A stretch of 64,000 nucleotides of DNA from the NCBI RefSeq assembly GCF_000718135.1, contig NZ_JOEM01000004.1, forward strand, positions 62,001 to 126,000. Direction: 5' to 3'. Position numbers and translations under genes: made by a program. Of this stretch, positions 29,228 to 36,815 are shown one piece after another. Position 1 is the stretch's first letter. Each line of letters begins with the position of its first letter. The notes beneath the pieces are model-generated. The model was not told the origin of the DNA. It saw only the letters and a program-made list of their open reading frames with translations, and ran no database searches. The stretch comes from Streptomyces cyaneofuscatus (GTDB lineage Bacteria > Actinomycetota > Actinomycetes > Streptomycetales > Streptomycetaceae).

Positions 29228-29250
29228 TCAACTCCCCTAGCCTTGACGGC
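29207..29250. other. attL region of the prophage (junction in comEC)
   Basis: The host comEC frame is recognisable to about 29213, and the integrase starts at 29251, so the crossover lies between. The exact core cannot be fixed without attR or an uninterrupted homologue. Confidence 0.6.
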
Positions 29251-30753
29251 ATGAAGACCTCCGCCAGAGATCGAGTTCGCCGCGTCGGGATCTACGTCCG
29301 CATCTCAGATGACCGCGAGGGCGGGGGACTTGGCGTCAAGCGCCAGGAGGACGACTGCCGACTCCTCGCCGCCTCCCTCGGCTGGAAGGTCGTGGAGGTG
29401 TACGTCGACAACGACGTGACGGCCGCCGACCGCCGGAAGAAGCGCAAGGACTACCTGCGGATGCTGGCCGACATCGAGTCGGGCCACATCGACGCCATCG
29501 TGTCCTGGCACCCAGACCGCGTGTACCGCCAGCCCGCAGAGCTGGAGGACCTGATCATCATCGTGGAGGAGCACAAGACCGAAATCGCGACCGTCAAGGC
29601 GGGCGACCTCGATCTGAGCACCCCCACGGGCCGGCTCGTCGCCAGGATGCTCGGGGCCATCGCGAAGTACGAGGTCGAGCACAAGCAGGAGCGCATCCTC
29701 CGCAAGATCCAGGAGCTGGTCGAGGCCGGGAAGATCCACAACTCCGGCCACCGGCCCTTCGGTTACACCCGGCTCTTCGACGGCGAGGGCTCACGCCGGA
29801 AGATCCTGGGCGAGATCCTCAACGAGAAGGAGGCCGCCCACATCAAGAAGTGGGCCCGCCGCGTCCAGGAGGGCGAGAAGCTCGGAACCCTGGTGGCCGA
29901 GGCCAACGAGGCGGGTATCAAGACGTCCACCGGCGGGGCCTGGTCGTACCAGGCCATGCGGTTCCTGCTGATGTCCGGCCGGATCTCGGGCCGCAAGGAG
30001 CACAAGGGCGAGATCTACGGTCAGGCCGTCTGGCCGAAGATCATCGAGCCCGAGGACAGCGACTCGATCCGGGCTCTCCTCGCGGAGCGGTCCGAGGAGT
30101 TCAAGGCGGAGTTCGGGGAGCGCGACACCCCGGCCCTGAAGTACCCGCTCTCCGGCCTCGTGAAGTGCACGTGCAAGGTCCGGCATGTCGTGGGCGAGCC
30201 CTGCTCCTGCAAGGAGGAAGGGAAGAAGCACCACCGGATGAGCACCGGGCAGCGCGGGGACAAGGACATGCCCATCTATACGTGCAAGAAGGACGGGGGC
30301 GGGTGCGGTGGCCGGACCATCCAGATCCCCGACCTGGAACCGCTGATGGAGAAGCTCCTCTTCAAGCGCCTGGAGGAGGTCGAGGCGGCGGCAGGTGAAG
30401 ACCCGGACGACCCCCGCCCCGCGCTGGAGGCCAAGCTCGCCCGCTGGGAGAAGCGGAAGAAGGAGCTGGGGGACGAACTCCTGGACGGCGACCGCCCGGC
30501 CAGGGAGATCCGGGAGGCGATCGACACCCTGAACGGCCGGATGGCCTGGGCCCGTCAGGAGATCGCCCAGTACGCGGTGAAGGCCAACCTCCACGAGATC
30601 AGCGCGGCCGAGCTGCGGGAGGCGTGGAAGGACTACTCCGTCGCCCGGAAGCAGTCGACGTACCGGGGCCTGATCAGGGAGATCCTGATCCACCCCGCGA
30701 CCCGGCCCTTCAACGTCTGGAGCCCGGACCGGGTCGAGGTCTTCTGGAAATGA
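29251..30753 (+). CDS. int: Large serine recombinase (phage integrase)
   Basis: A 500-residue large serine integrase. The N-terminal resolvase domain has the nucleophile Ser19 in GIYVRISDD, then VSWHPDRVYRQP and LSTPTGRLVARMLGAIAKYE. The recombinase domain (GHRPFGYTR) is followed by a Cys-rich zinc-ribbon segment (VKCTCKV, CSCKEE, TCKKDGGGCGG) and a C-terminal coiled coil. It catalyses attP x attB integration and, with a directionality factor, excision. ATG 29251 has no ribosome site; TAGCCT at -13 to -8 hints at a leaderless message. Its stop abuts the stop of the convergent DUF4238 gene. Confidence 0.95.
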   Translation: MKTSARDRVRRVGIYVRISDDREGGGLGVKRQEDDCRLLAASLGWKVVEVYVDNDVTAADRRKKRKDYLRMLADIESGHIDAIVSWHPDRVYRQPAELEDLIIIVEEHKTEIATVKAGDLDLSTPTGRLVARMLGAIAKYEVEHKQERILRKIQELVEAGKIHNSGHRPFGYTRLFDGEGSRRKILGEILNEKEAAHIKKWARRVQEGEKLGTLVAEANEAGIKTSTGGAWSYQAMRFLLMSGRISGRKEHKGEIYGQAVWPKIIEPEDSDSIRALLAERSEEFKAEFGERDTPALKYPLSGLVKCTCKVRHVVGEPCSCKEEGKKHHRMSTGQRGDKDMPIYTCKKDGGGCGGRTIQIPDLEPLMEKLLFKRLEEVEAAAGEDPDDPRPALEAKLARWEKRKKELGDELLDGDRPAREIREAIDTLNGRMAWARQEIAQYAVKANLHEISAAELREAWKDYSVARKQSTYRGLIREILIHPATRPFNVWSPDRVEVFWK

Positions 30754-31725
30754 TCACGACTGGCCGCCCCGCCACCCATCAGGCGAAAGGAAGTCTCTGG
30801 GATCACCTCCGACAGAGATCTCGTTGACCCTGACTCCAGGGATGTGAAGCCCTTCAAGCGGCTGGTCGTCCGGGTGGTGGAACACGCTGCGGTGGGCGTT
30901 CAACACGAGCTGCTGGTTGAACGTCTGGGCAATCTCGGCACTCGCCGTAAGCTCACGGTCTGGCCCAGGAACGTTCTGAATCACGAGTCCCACACGGCGG
31001 TCCAGAGGAACCAGAAACATCTGAGCTGTCGCGAGACCGACACCGTCGTCCTCGGATCCAGCTCTCGGGACTAGCACCACAGGGCAGTCCGCCGTGAGCA
31101 GTGCTTGATCCTGAATTCGGCAGATCCACCAAGCGCAGGCGTAGAAGTGGCCAGCCGCTTTAGGGCCCAGATCGCTGATGAGCTTCAAGTGCCTGTTCGG
31201 GTGCTGCTTTACCTTGTACGAGTCGAAGTCCGTGAGCCTCGCCCAGCTCTCGTCGACCTCCTCTGCGGTCGGAGGTCTCCCCAGCCGCTCCGTGAGCACT
31301 TGGCGGATGCGCGGTTTGCCATTGACCGCCACACTCAGCTTGAGCATGAAGTCCGCGACCTCGTCACCGCCCTGCCGAATGGCCGGAACCCTTACGTACT
31401 GAAGCGCCACCCACGCCGCGAGAGCGGCGCGATGCTCAGAGGGCAAGGGCCAGCGGCCCTCGTCGGCGACTTCCCGGATCGCCTGGATACCATCGTTTTC
31501 GATCAGCCCGAACGCATCTTCCGCAGCATCCGACCACTGGCCGGCCGCGGTTTCCATCAAGTAGAAGTCCCGGATCACGGTGGACCGTTTGATGGGCTCG
31601 CGCTTACAGACGCCGTCCTCAAGCCGAAGACGGGACACCTGCATGTGCTCCCCGGCGAAACGTTCTAGGTAGGACCTGGGCACGGTGTGATTGTTCCGCT
31701 TGAGGCCCTTCTTGGTGCTTCCCAT
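30754..31725 (-). CDS. DUF4238 domain protein, candidate phage-defence cargo
   Basis: A 323-residue protein. The N-terminus NNHTVPRSYLERFAG (residues 11-25) is the hallmark of DUF4238, followed by FYLMETAAGQWSD-like and ALAAWVALQYVRVPAIR. The mid part has DCPVVLVPRAG, then MFLVPLDRRVGLVI, also usual in the family. Function unknown. ATG 31725 lies two bases past the stop of the Abi_C gene, so the two are probably co-translated. Not needed for phage growth as far as can be seen; position beside int is typical of lysogenic cargo. Confidence 0.78.
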   Translation of the reverse strand: MGSTKKGLKRNNHTVPRSYLERFAGEHMQVSRLRLEDGVCKREPIKRSTVIRDFYLMETAAGQWSDAAEDAFGLIENDGIQAIREVADEGRWPLPSEHRAALAAWVALQYVRVPAIRQGGDEVADFMLKLSVAVNGKPRIRQVLTERLGRPPTAEEVDESWARLTDFDSYKVKQHPNRHLKLISDLGPKAAGHFYACAWWICRIQDQALLTADCPVVLVPRAGSEDDGVGLATAQMFLVPLDRRVGLVIQNVPGPDRELTASAEIAQTFNQQLVLNAHRSVFHHPDDQPLEGLHIPGVRVNEISVGGDPRDFLSPDGWRGGQS

Positions 31726-31727
31726 GA

Positions 31728-32609
31728 TCACGCCGGAGCCTTGCGCCACGGCGCGGCCGGGTCGGCCAGAGTGTCGAGGATCAGCTCACACCAGGTCACG
31801 GCTGCATTGACGGTCAGGCGGGCGTGACGAACCCCCAACCCTGACGGAGCACTCACCTGCCCGTGACCACTTCCGAAGCCCTGGTTGCGCAGCTCCGCGA
31901 CGCCCACGGCGATGTTGACCGAGCCGGAGAGGATCTTCTTCACGGCCTTGCTCCCGTCCGGCCCTTCGGGAGCGGATGCGGCGTCGAGCTTCAGCGCCTT
32001 CTGGACGGTGCTGATCAGGGCGGGTAGTGCCGCGTTCTTGTCGACCTCGATGCTCAGCTCCTGGAGGGCCGTCTTTGCCGTCGCCTCGATGAGCTGCTTG
32101 GCTGCGCCGATGGCCCCCTGGGGGTCGGTCGTCAGGTCGCGCCGGATACGTTCCAGCTCGATCGTGATGCCGGAGGCGTCGCTCAGTTTGCTGAGGTCTC
32201 GGGCCAGGACAGGCGGGTTGGACCACGAGATCCGCCCCTCTTTGTCGAGCGCGAACCCGTCGCGCTCCAAGCGCACTCGGATGTCCTCCAGCCACTTATC
32301 AGGCGTTGCGGAGGACTCCTTCCTCCACTCGTACGTGACCTCGTCGTACTTCCGAATGAAGTCCTCGAAGACCAGAAGCACTCGCCGAATATGGTTTGGG
32401 TCGGACCAGTCCACGCCCTCCGCGTAGAGCATGAACTCGGATCGCCGCTGGCCGGAATCCTGGTACTTCAGCTCATCCGGCGGGATGGGTGCGAACCCGT
32501 GGTCCTCCCACAGCTCGGACACGATCCGGAGGGTCAGGCTCGTAGCGAGTGAGCGGATGGCGTTGCGGACTGCTGGACTCACCAGCTCCCGGCGTGCGGT
32601 GACGGTCAT
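31728..32609 (-). CDS. Abortive-infection C-terminal (Abi_C) domain protein
   Basis: A 293-residue protein. The C-terminal half (residues ~150-280) matches the Abi_C domain: ERIRRDLTTDPQGAIGAAKQ, LIEATAKTALQEL, then LRNQGFGSGHG and ARLTVNAAVTWCELILDT. The N-terminal half (LATSLTLRIVSELWEDHGF, WLEDIRVRLERDGF) has no named domain I know. Abi_C proteins occur in antiphage abortive-infection loci. ATG 32609 is chosen because TATCTT sits exactly at -12 to -7 with no ribosome site, consistent with a leaderless message. Confidence 0.75.
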   Translation of the reverse strand: MTVTARRELVSPAVRNAIRSLATSLTLRIVSELWEDHGFAPIPPDELKYQDSGQRRSEFMLYAEGVDWSDPNHIRRVLLVFEDFIRKYDEVTYEWRKESSATPDKWLEDIRVRLERDGFALDKEGRISWSNPPVLARDLSKLSDASGITIELERIRRDLTTDPQGAIGAAKQLIEATAKTALQELSIEVDKNAALPALISTVQKALKLDAASAPEGPDGSKAVKKILSGSVNIAVGVAELRNQGFGSGHGQVSAPSGLGVRHARLTVNAAVTWCELILDTLADPAAPWRKAPA

Positions 32610-32615
32610 GGTCTG

Positions 32616-32621
32616 AAGATA
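32616..32621 (-). promoter_or_regulatory. Putative -10 of leaderless Abi_C promoter
   Basis: TATCTT on the minus strand, six bases before the Abi_C ATG. It fits the streptomycete TANNNT -10; no good -35 is visible. It would drive the Abi_C-DUF4238 pair independently of phage early genes. Confidence 0.45.
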
Positions 32622-32670
32622 CGAGCAGCTCCTGACATCGTCATGGCCTTTTGCGACAAAGGTTCTCAAC

Positions 32671-32946
32671 TCAGCACTGTGCGGCCCGGGTAAGGTCCGC
32701 CTTCACCCGGCGGAGCATCTGGGTCTGGAGCATGGTCAGCGGGGGTGCGGTGGCCATCTGCCGCTCCATCCAGGCGGCCTCCTTGGCGTCCCTCTCAGCC
32801 CAACGGAGCTGGTGAGTCACCAGGTTGCCGACGAGCTTCCGCATCGCGGGAGAACGCAGGGGGCGGCCGTTGACGACGGGCCCGTACGAGACCTTCCGGA
32901 AGCCGCCGGGGGCCTCCGGGTCGATCAGCCGCAGCCGGCCCGTCAC
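32671..32946 (-). CDS. Small phage hypothetical protein
   Basis: A 91-residue basic protein (MTGRLRLIDPEAPGGFRKVSYG...) with a helical, Arg/Ala-rich C-terminal half that ends in QMLRRVKADLTRAAQC. No named domain recognised. ATG 32946 overlaps the stop of the upstream small gene, so it is the last member of a tightly packed leftward set of small genes (32.67-33.50 kb). Confidence 0.65.
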   Translation of the reverse strand: MTGRLRLIDPEAPGGFRKVSYGPVVNGRPLRSPAMRKLVGNLVTHQLRWAERDAKEAAWMERQMATAPPLTMLQTQMLRRVKADLTRAAQC

Positions 32947-33116
32947 GACTGCTCCTCCACCTTCAGCCAGCGGTCCGGGTGCTGCTCGGCCTCTCGGGCC
33001 TTCAGGTCCTCCACCTGGGCCTGGGTGAGGTCCGCGACGATGTACACGCCTCCCCGACTCGGGGTGTACTCCTGCTCGTTGGAGAAGGCGTGGACCGTGT
33101 ACAGCGTCTCGGCCAT
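32943..33116 (-). CDS. Small phage hypothetical protein
   Basis: A 57-residue protein (MAETLYTVHAFSNEQEYTP...) with a short beta-rich N-terminus, then a charged helix QAQVEDLKAREAEQH. No homology I can name. ATG 33116 overlaps the preceding stop as ATGA, and its own stop overlaps the next start, so it is translationally coupled on both sides. Confidence 0.65.
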   Translation of the reverse strand: MAETLYTVHAFSNEQEYTPSRGGVYIVADLTQAQVEDLKAREAEQHPDRWLKVEEQS

Positions 33117-33355
33117 CAGACGCTCCCGCCCTGCCACGCGGTGCGGCTGTCGAAGCTCAGGCCCTCTCGGCCCTCGTACCGGTCCCGGGTGGCCTGGAAG
33201 ACCTCCTGGGCCCGCTCCGGGTCGTAGGAGACGAGCTGCATCCCCTGCGTCGGCGCGTACGCCCAGACGACTCCCCAGTGGCCGCTGTCGAGCGCGAGGA
33301 GACCGACCCGGTCACCGCCTCCGGCCTGGAACTGGGCCTTGCATTCCCACTCCAT
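33116..33355 (-). CDS. Small phage hypothetical protein
   Basis: A 79-residue protein (MEWECKAQFQAGGGDRVGLL...). Predicted strands include GHWGVVWAYAP and MQLVSYDP, followed by a helix AQEVFQATRDRYEG. No named family. ATG 33355 shares one base with the stop of the Cys-rich peptide gene (TGATG). Confidence 0.62.
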   Translation of the reverse strand: MEWECKAQFQAGGGDRVGLLALDSGHWGVVWAYAPTQGMQLVSYDPERAQEVFQATRDRYEGREGLSFDSRTAWQGGSV

Positions 33356-33504
33356 CAGAGCCTCCCGTCCACGTCGGAGACGTCCGGCTCGTATTCCACC
33401 GCGAGGTCCGCCATGGCCTGCTCCGCCATCGAGCCGGGCGGGATGAACGGGCACGGGTTGGGGCAGGCGTACCGCCCGTCTTCGCACGCGATGCAGTCAG
33501 CCAT
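33355..33504 (-). CDS. Cys-rich 49-residue phage peptide
   Basis: A 49-residue peptide: MADCIACEDGRYACPNPCPF, then an acidic C-terminal half. Four Cys in a CxxC...CxxxC pattern could bind zinc. It starts at ATG 33504 with GGGGG upstream and is coupled to the next gene through TGATG. Its position at the head of the leftward small-gene set and a close ribosome site support it being real. Confidence 0.6.
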   Translation of the reverse strand: MADCIACEDGRYACPNPCPFIPPGSMAEQAMADLAVEYEPDVSDVDGRL

Positions 33505-33515
33505 GAGGCCCCCAA

Positions 33516-33527
33516 GAATTTAAAATC
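33516..33527. promoter_or_regulatory. AT-rich near-palindrome, copy 1
   Basis: GAATTTAAAATC just upstream of the Cys-rich peptide gene. It resembles copies at 33652 and 35647. Such AT-rich dyads stand out against the GC-rich DNA and could be repressor sites or -10 regions. Confidence 0.4.
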
Positions 33528-33549
33528 TCGTACCGCCAGAAACGACGCG

Positions 33550-33583
33550 AGGCCCGCTCCGGAGATGAGTCCAGAGCGGGCCT
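33550..33583 (-). terminator. Hairpin terminator in leftward gene set
   Basis: AGGCCCGCTC (33550-33559) pairs with GAGCGGGCCT (33574-33583) around a 14-base loop. It follows the gene at 33657-33902 and precedes the next leftward unit. Confidence 0.65.
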
Positions 33584-33651
33584 TGCGGGGGTCAACACTA
33601 CAGGGTTTCTTGATAGAGCAGGGATTCTCCAAGGATTCCCGGAGAGGGTCA

Positions 33652-33665
33652 GGAATTTAAAATCC
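33652..33665. promoter_or_regulatory. AT-rich near-palindrome, copy 2
   Basis: GGAATTTAAAATCC overlaps the stop of the 33657 gene. One mismatch from a perfect 14-base palindrome; compare 33516 and 35647. Confidence 0.4.
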
Positions 33666-33902
33666 CGACTCGTGCGCCTCCCTGGAGAACGTCTCGATCT
33701 GAAGGCCCTTCGCGTACTCCCAGCGGACCGGATCGGTAGTGCCGAGGGCGAGCATCCGGGCCGCCTCCTTGCTGCCCTGGGCCCGGAGGCCCCGAGCCCT
33801 CTCAGCGGCCTTCTGGAAGCCCTTCAGGGTCACGGTGAAGCCGTCGCCCGACTCCACCAACCCGTGACGTTCCAGGGCCCCCTGCCGGGCTTCCCAGGTC
33901 AT
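33657..33902 (-). CDS. Small phage hypothetical protein
   Basis: An 81-residue, mostly helical, charged protein (MTWEARQGALERHGLVESGDGF...). The N-terminal part (ERHGLVESGDGFTVTLKGFQKAAER) looks like a small winged-helix-like unit, but this is only a pattern impression. ATG 33902. No named domain; neighbours suggest an early or lysogenic phage gene. Confidence 0.6.
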   Translation of the reverse strand: MTWEARQGALERHGLVESGDGFTVTLKGFQKAAERARGLRAQGSKEAARMLALGTTDPVRWEYAKGLQIETFSREAHESGF

Positions 33903-33946
33903 CGGACCTTGGACTCCTTAGAACGGTTGCTGGTCACAGGCTCGGC

Positions 33947-34285
33947 CTAGCTCGCAATCCGCTTCCACTCGGGTGGGAAGTCGGGGTGATCGACGTACGA
34001 CGCGAGGAGTGTGAACGCCACGGGACTACGCAGCGTCAATGGAATGCCGTTGATGCTGCCCACGAGCGCCCTCTCCAACAAGGGGCGGGGCTTGTCCTCG
34101 ATGTCCCACGGAACCGTCAGCACCCAGTCCAGGAGCCTGCGCTTCGTCTCCACGTCGGCGAGAGCACGATCTCGCACGCGGATCACGTCTTCGTTCTTGC
34201 TGGACTTCAACGCGAGGGCGGCTCTTTCATCCTCCCGAAACCGGGCTCGCAGGAACACCACCATGGCGTCGTCGACTGTCCCCAT
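33947..34285 (-). CDS. DUF6221-like family protein
   Basis: A 112-residue protein. VVFLRARFREDERAA at the N-terminus, ADVETKRRLLDWV in the middle and LLASYVDHPDFPPEWK at the C-terminus follow the layout of DUF6221 proteins, small proteins common in actinobacteria and their phages with no known function. ATG 34285 has GGGGGAGAG just upstream. Confidence 0.68.
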   Translation of the reverse strand: MGTVDDAMVVFLRARFREDERAALALKSSKNEDVIRVRDRALADVETKRRLLDWVLTVPWDIEDKPRPLLERALVGSINGIPLTLRSPVAFTLLASYVDHPDFPPEWKRIAS

Positions 34286-34325
34286 CTCTCCCCCTTGCCA
34301 CCAGACTCTGAGAGGTCATCATCCA

Positions 34326-35576
34326 TCAGCGGGACCACGCGATGACGCGCTTCCGCATCTCCGCCAGAGTCTCCTTGGAGGCCACCGCGGTCTCCAAGGA
34401 TTCCTGAGCCGGCCGCCTCAGATTGTCGGCCTCGGCAACCTGGGCGACCAAGACCTTCGGGGTGCTCGGCACCGGTCCGACCTCCGCCTCCTGCGCCTTC
34501 AGGTGCTCGTACAGGGCCATCTCGTCCCCGGCCTCCACGAGGGCCCTCCAGACCCCGTCAGCGTCCGCCGGGAGCGGGTTGGCCTCCAGGTACGCGTCCC
34601 GCTTCGGGGAGGCCGAGGAGAGGCGATGCGCGAGGTATCCGGCCGGGGTGCCACGGCGGGCCGAGGTCGCCTGCACCTCCCGGTCCCGAGCGGCCCTCTG
34701 GTCGCGGATCTGGTGCCGGGTGAAGCGGTCGTCCCAGTACTCACCGTCCGGGCGGACCACCGAGGCCCAGCGGATCTCGTACACGAACGAGCGGCCCTGG
34801 CGGACCTTGTGGACCAGGAGGCAGTTCACCTTGGCCATGCGGGCCAGGAGGTCCCGGACGCTCTTCTGGGCCACGCCCAGCAGCTCGGCGATGTCCTGAG
34901 ACGAGAGGACCACGTCCTCCAGCCCGGAGAGGATCGCGAGGTGCCAGGCTCTGCGGCCCAGGGCGAAGCCGGGCCCCTCACCGTGGACTTCGGCCCAGAC
35001 GTCCAGCGAGGGGTCCAGGGCCCGCAGCACGGTGGCCGTCTGCTTCGTGCCGTTCAGCGTGTCCAGGGTCGAGAGGGTCTCCAGCCCCCTGCCCAGGACC
35101 TTCCGAGCCCTCTCGCTGATTGCGGCGGTGGTCACCGCATTACCCTCCGGAAGCTCCTCCCTTCCCTCCTTCAGGGCCAGGCCCCCAGGGGGGGAGGAGA
35201 GGTAGTTAGGTGGGGTACTGCGGTGACGACCGCCGGTATTCGAGCGGAACCGGATCTCCATGGAGTCGCGCTCCTCGGCGGTGGGCGAAGAGACCCCACG
35301 GGTCTTGGTCCAGAGGAACTTGAACTCCGACAGCTCCCGCTCAGCACCGACGGTGTGACGGACAGCCTGGTCCCCCATTCCGGACCACCGGGCGAGACCA
35401 CGAGTGCCGCTGACGTACGGGCGGGTGGTGACGGTCCAGGCGAGGGCGAGTTCCATGAGCGCCTCGGAGTGGCCCACCGAGCGGGCGGCCATCTCTACGA
35501 GGTGCGCGGGGTTCACTGCGTCAAGGTCGACGTGACCCGAGGGGCCCGGACCGCTAGAATTCGGGGACAAGCTCAC
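34326..35576 (-). CDS. Putative phage regulatory/replication-type winged-helix protein
   Basis: A 416-residue protein with a likely HTH in the middle (VLSSQDIAELLGVAQKSVRDLLARMAKVN, ~225-255) followed by a strand pair (VHKVRQGRSFVYEIRW), as in winged-helix proteins. An N-terminal helical part (ALMELALAWTVTTRPYVSGTRGLARW) may be a second HTH. It faces the BRO antirepressor across an operator-rich gap, so an immunity repressor or lysogeny regulator is possible; a replication initiator is the alternative. GTG 35576 has GGAG six bases upstream. Function is inferred, not shown. Confidence 0.6.
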   Translation of the reverse strand: MSLSPNSSGPGPSGHVDLDAVNPAHLVEMAARSVGHSEALMELALAWTVTTRPYVSGTRGLARWSGMGDQAVRHTVGAERELSEFKFLWTKTRGVSSPTAEERDSMEIRFRSNTGGRHRSTPPNYLSSPPGGLALKEGREELPEGNAVTTAAISERARKVLGRGLETLSTLDTLNGTKQTATVLRALDPSLDVWAEVHGEGPGFALGRRAWHLAILSGLEDVVLSSQDIAELLGVAQKSVRDLLARMAKVNCLLVHKVRQGRSFVYEIRWASVVRPDGEYWDDRFTRHQIRDQRAARDREVQATSARRGTPAGYLAHRLSSASPKRDAYLEANPLPADADGVWRALVEAGDEMALYEHLKAQEAEVGPVPSTPKVLVAQVAEADNLRRPAQESLETAVASKETLAEMRKRVIAWSR

Positions 35577-35646
35577 GTGGTGCTCCGGTCTCTTGGTGGT
35601 GACGGAGTGCCGGTCTCGAAGGTCTTGACCCCTTCCAGACCAACCA

Positions 35647-35660
35647 GGAATTTAAATTCC
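35647..35660. promoter_or_regulatory. AT-rich perfect palindrome, copy 3
   Basis: GGAATTTAAATTCC, a perfect 14-base palindrome in the gap between the leftward regulator and the rightward BRO gene. It is the best copy of the motif also seen at 33516 and 33652 and a candidate operator. Confidence 0.5.
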
Positions 35661-35669
35661 TCTGACGCT

Positions 35670-35691
35670 GCCCCCGGTTCCCGCCGGGGGC
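35670..35691. terminator. Short GC hairpin in control region
   Basis: GCCCCCGG (35670-35677) pairs with CCGGGGGC (35684-35691), six-base loop. It could stop read-through between the divergent units. Confidence 0.5.
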
Positions 35692-35746
35692 TTCGTCGTG
35701 TCTGGACACAGGATAAGCACGCGGATACCACATTGGCGAACCTCCG

Positions 35747-35790
35747 AATTACCCCAACAATCCTTGGCACCTAGCATTGTTGGAGTAATT
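35747..35790. promoter_or_regulatory. Large dyad operator in the divergent control region
   Basis: AATTACCCCAACAAT (35747-35761) and ATTGTTGGAGTAATT (35776-35790): 14 of 15 bases complementary, 14 bases apart. AT-rich, in the 360-base gap between the leftward regulator and the BRO gene. It is the best candidate for the lysis/lysogeny operator of this phage. Confidence 0.6.
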
Positions 35791-35871
35791 CAGCAGAGAA
35801 TCCATAACGCCTCAGAGTTGTTTATCGCCGCTTCTCGGTGATACATTTCTTCTGTCGCCACCGGCGACAAC

Positions 35872-35926
35872 ATGACTCCACCGGAGGTTCCCCGCACGGG
35901 GATTCCCTCCGTGCGTGTTGAGTCAT
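35872..35926 (+). promoter_or_regulatory. Structured leader of BRO gene
   Basis: ATGACTC (35872-35878) pairs with GAGTCAT (35920-35926); inside, CGCACGG (35893-35899) pairs with CCGTGCG (35909-35915). The nested stems end two bases before the ribosome site GAGGAG (35928-35933) of the BRO gene and may tune its translation. Confidence 0.4.
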
Positions 35927-35939
35927 CGAGGAGCGCTAC

Positions 35940-36815
35940 GTGAGCGCGATCCACTTCCCCAGCATCTTCCGGGCGGTCCAGGAAATCTTCCCGGACACCG
36001 TCCTCCGCACCGGCTTCAGCACCGAGCACAAGACCGCGTTCATCGCGGCGGCCGACCTCCGCCAGGGGCTCGGCTACAAGGCGACCACCCAGCGGTTCGT
36101 GGATGGTCTCCGTGAGGCGCAGGGAAGGGGTACCACTCAGGGTGGTACCCCTCTGTACCTCGGCGAGGAGCTGGTCCCCACCGCCGGTGGCCCTCAGCGC
36201 ATGACCGTCCTGTACAAGCGGGGCGTCTTCCACCTCCTGATGCGCTCGGACCTCCCGAAGGCCGCCGAGTACCGGGACAAGGTCTTCGACCTCGTGGAGC
36301 AGGTCGAGCGCGAGGGCTTCGTGGTCAACGCGAGCGCCCCGGTCGAGCAGCTCCAGACCATGAAGGTCCGGGCCCAGGAGACGATCGACGAGCTGCTGGA
36401 GGCCCGCCTCCAGGAGCGCAAGGACTACCGCACGATCATCCGGGCGGTCCGTGACGCCGGTGGGTATGACCGGGACTTCGCGGACGTCCAGAACATGATC
36501 TACCTGGGGCTGTTCGGCATGACGGCCCAGACCGTCCGGGAGCGTCAGCCGCAGGTCAGCGGGGAGCGCTACAAGCGGGACTTCCGGGGCAAGAAGGCCG
36601 GGGAGCTGCGGCCGTCGAAGTCCGCCAAGGACTTCCTGACGAAGGAGCAGCTCAAGACCCTGGACGACGGTGTCCTGTACATCACGTCCCTGCTGGCCCT
36701 GCGCCACTCCGACGGCCTGATGACGCTGGACGACATCAAGGGCGCGGCCCTGGACTTCGGTGCCGAGATGCGCACCCAGCGGGCCCGCCGTGCCGGTCAG
36801 GGCGTGACCGCGTGA
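35940..36815 (+). CDS. BRO-N domain phage antirepressor-type protein
   Basis: A 291-residue protein. The N-terminal ~100 residues fit the BRO-N DNA-binding domain (VLRTGFSTEHKTAFIAAADLRQGLGY, then MTVLYKRGVFHLLMRSDLPKAAEYRDKVFDLVEQ). A long helical C-terminal part follows. BRO/Ant proteins act as antirepressors or regulators in phages. GTG 35940 has GAGGAG six bases upstream. First gene of the rightward unit, with GTGA coupling to the next. Confidence 0.82.
   Translation: MSAIHFPSIFRAVQEIFPDTVLRTGFSTEHKTAFIAAADLRQGLGYKATTQRFVDGLREAQGRGTTQGGTPLYLGEELVPTAGGPQRMTVLYKRGVFHLLMRSDLPKAAEYRDKVFDLVEQVEREGFVVNASAPVEQLQTMKVRAQETIDELLEARLQERKDYRTIIRAVRDAGGYDRDFADVQNMIYLGLFGMTAQTVRERQPQVSGERYKRDFRGKKAGELRPSKSAKDFLTKEQLKTLDDGVLYITSLLALRHSDGLMTLDDIKGAALDFGAEMRTQRARRAGQGVTA
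36126..36152. repeat. 11-bp perfect inverted repeat inside the BRO gene
   Basis: AGGGGTACCAC (36126-36136) and its exact complement (36142-36152) around five bases. It lies in codons for the GRGTTQGGTP stretch. Could be an intragenic operator or attenuator; it may also be chance. Confidence 0.5.

Noticed and set aside
34371..34404. TCTCCTTGGAG/TCTCCAAGGA repeats as an operator near 34.38 kb
   Set aside because: They lie in codons for a repeated Glu-Thr-type stretch at the end of the regulator gene; similar text at 33.63 kb is short and imperfect.
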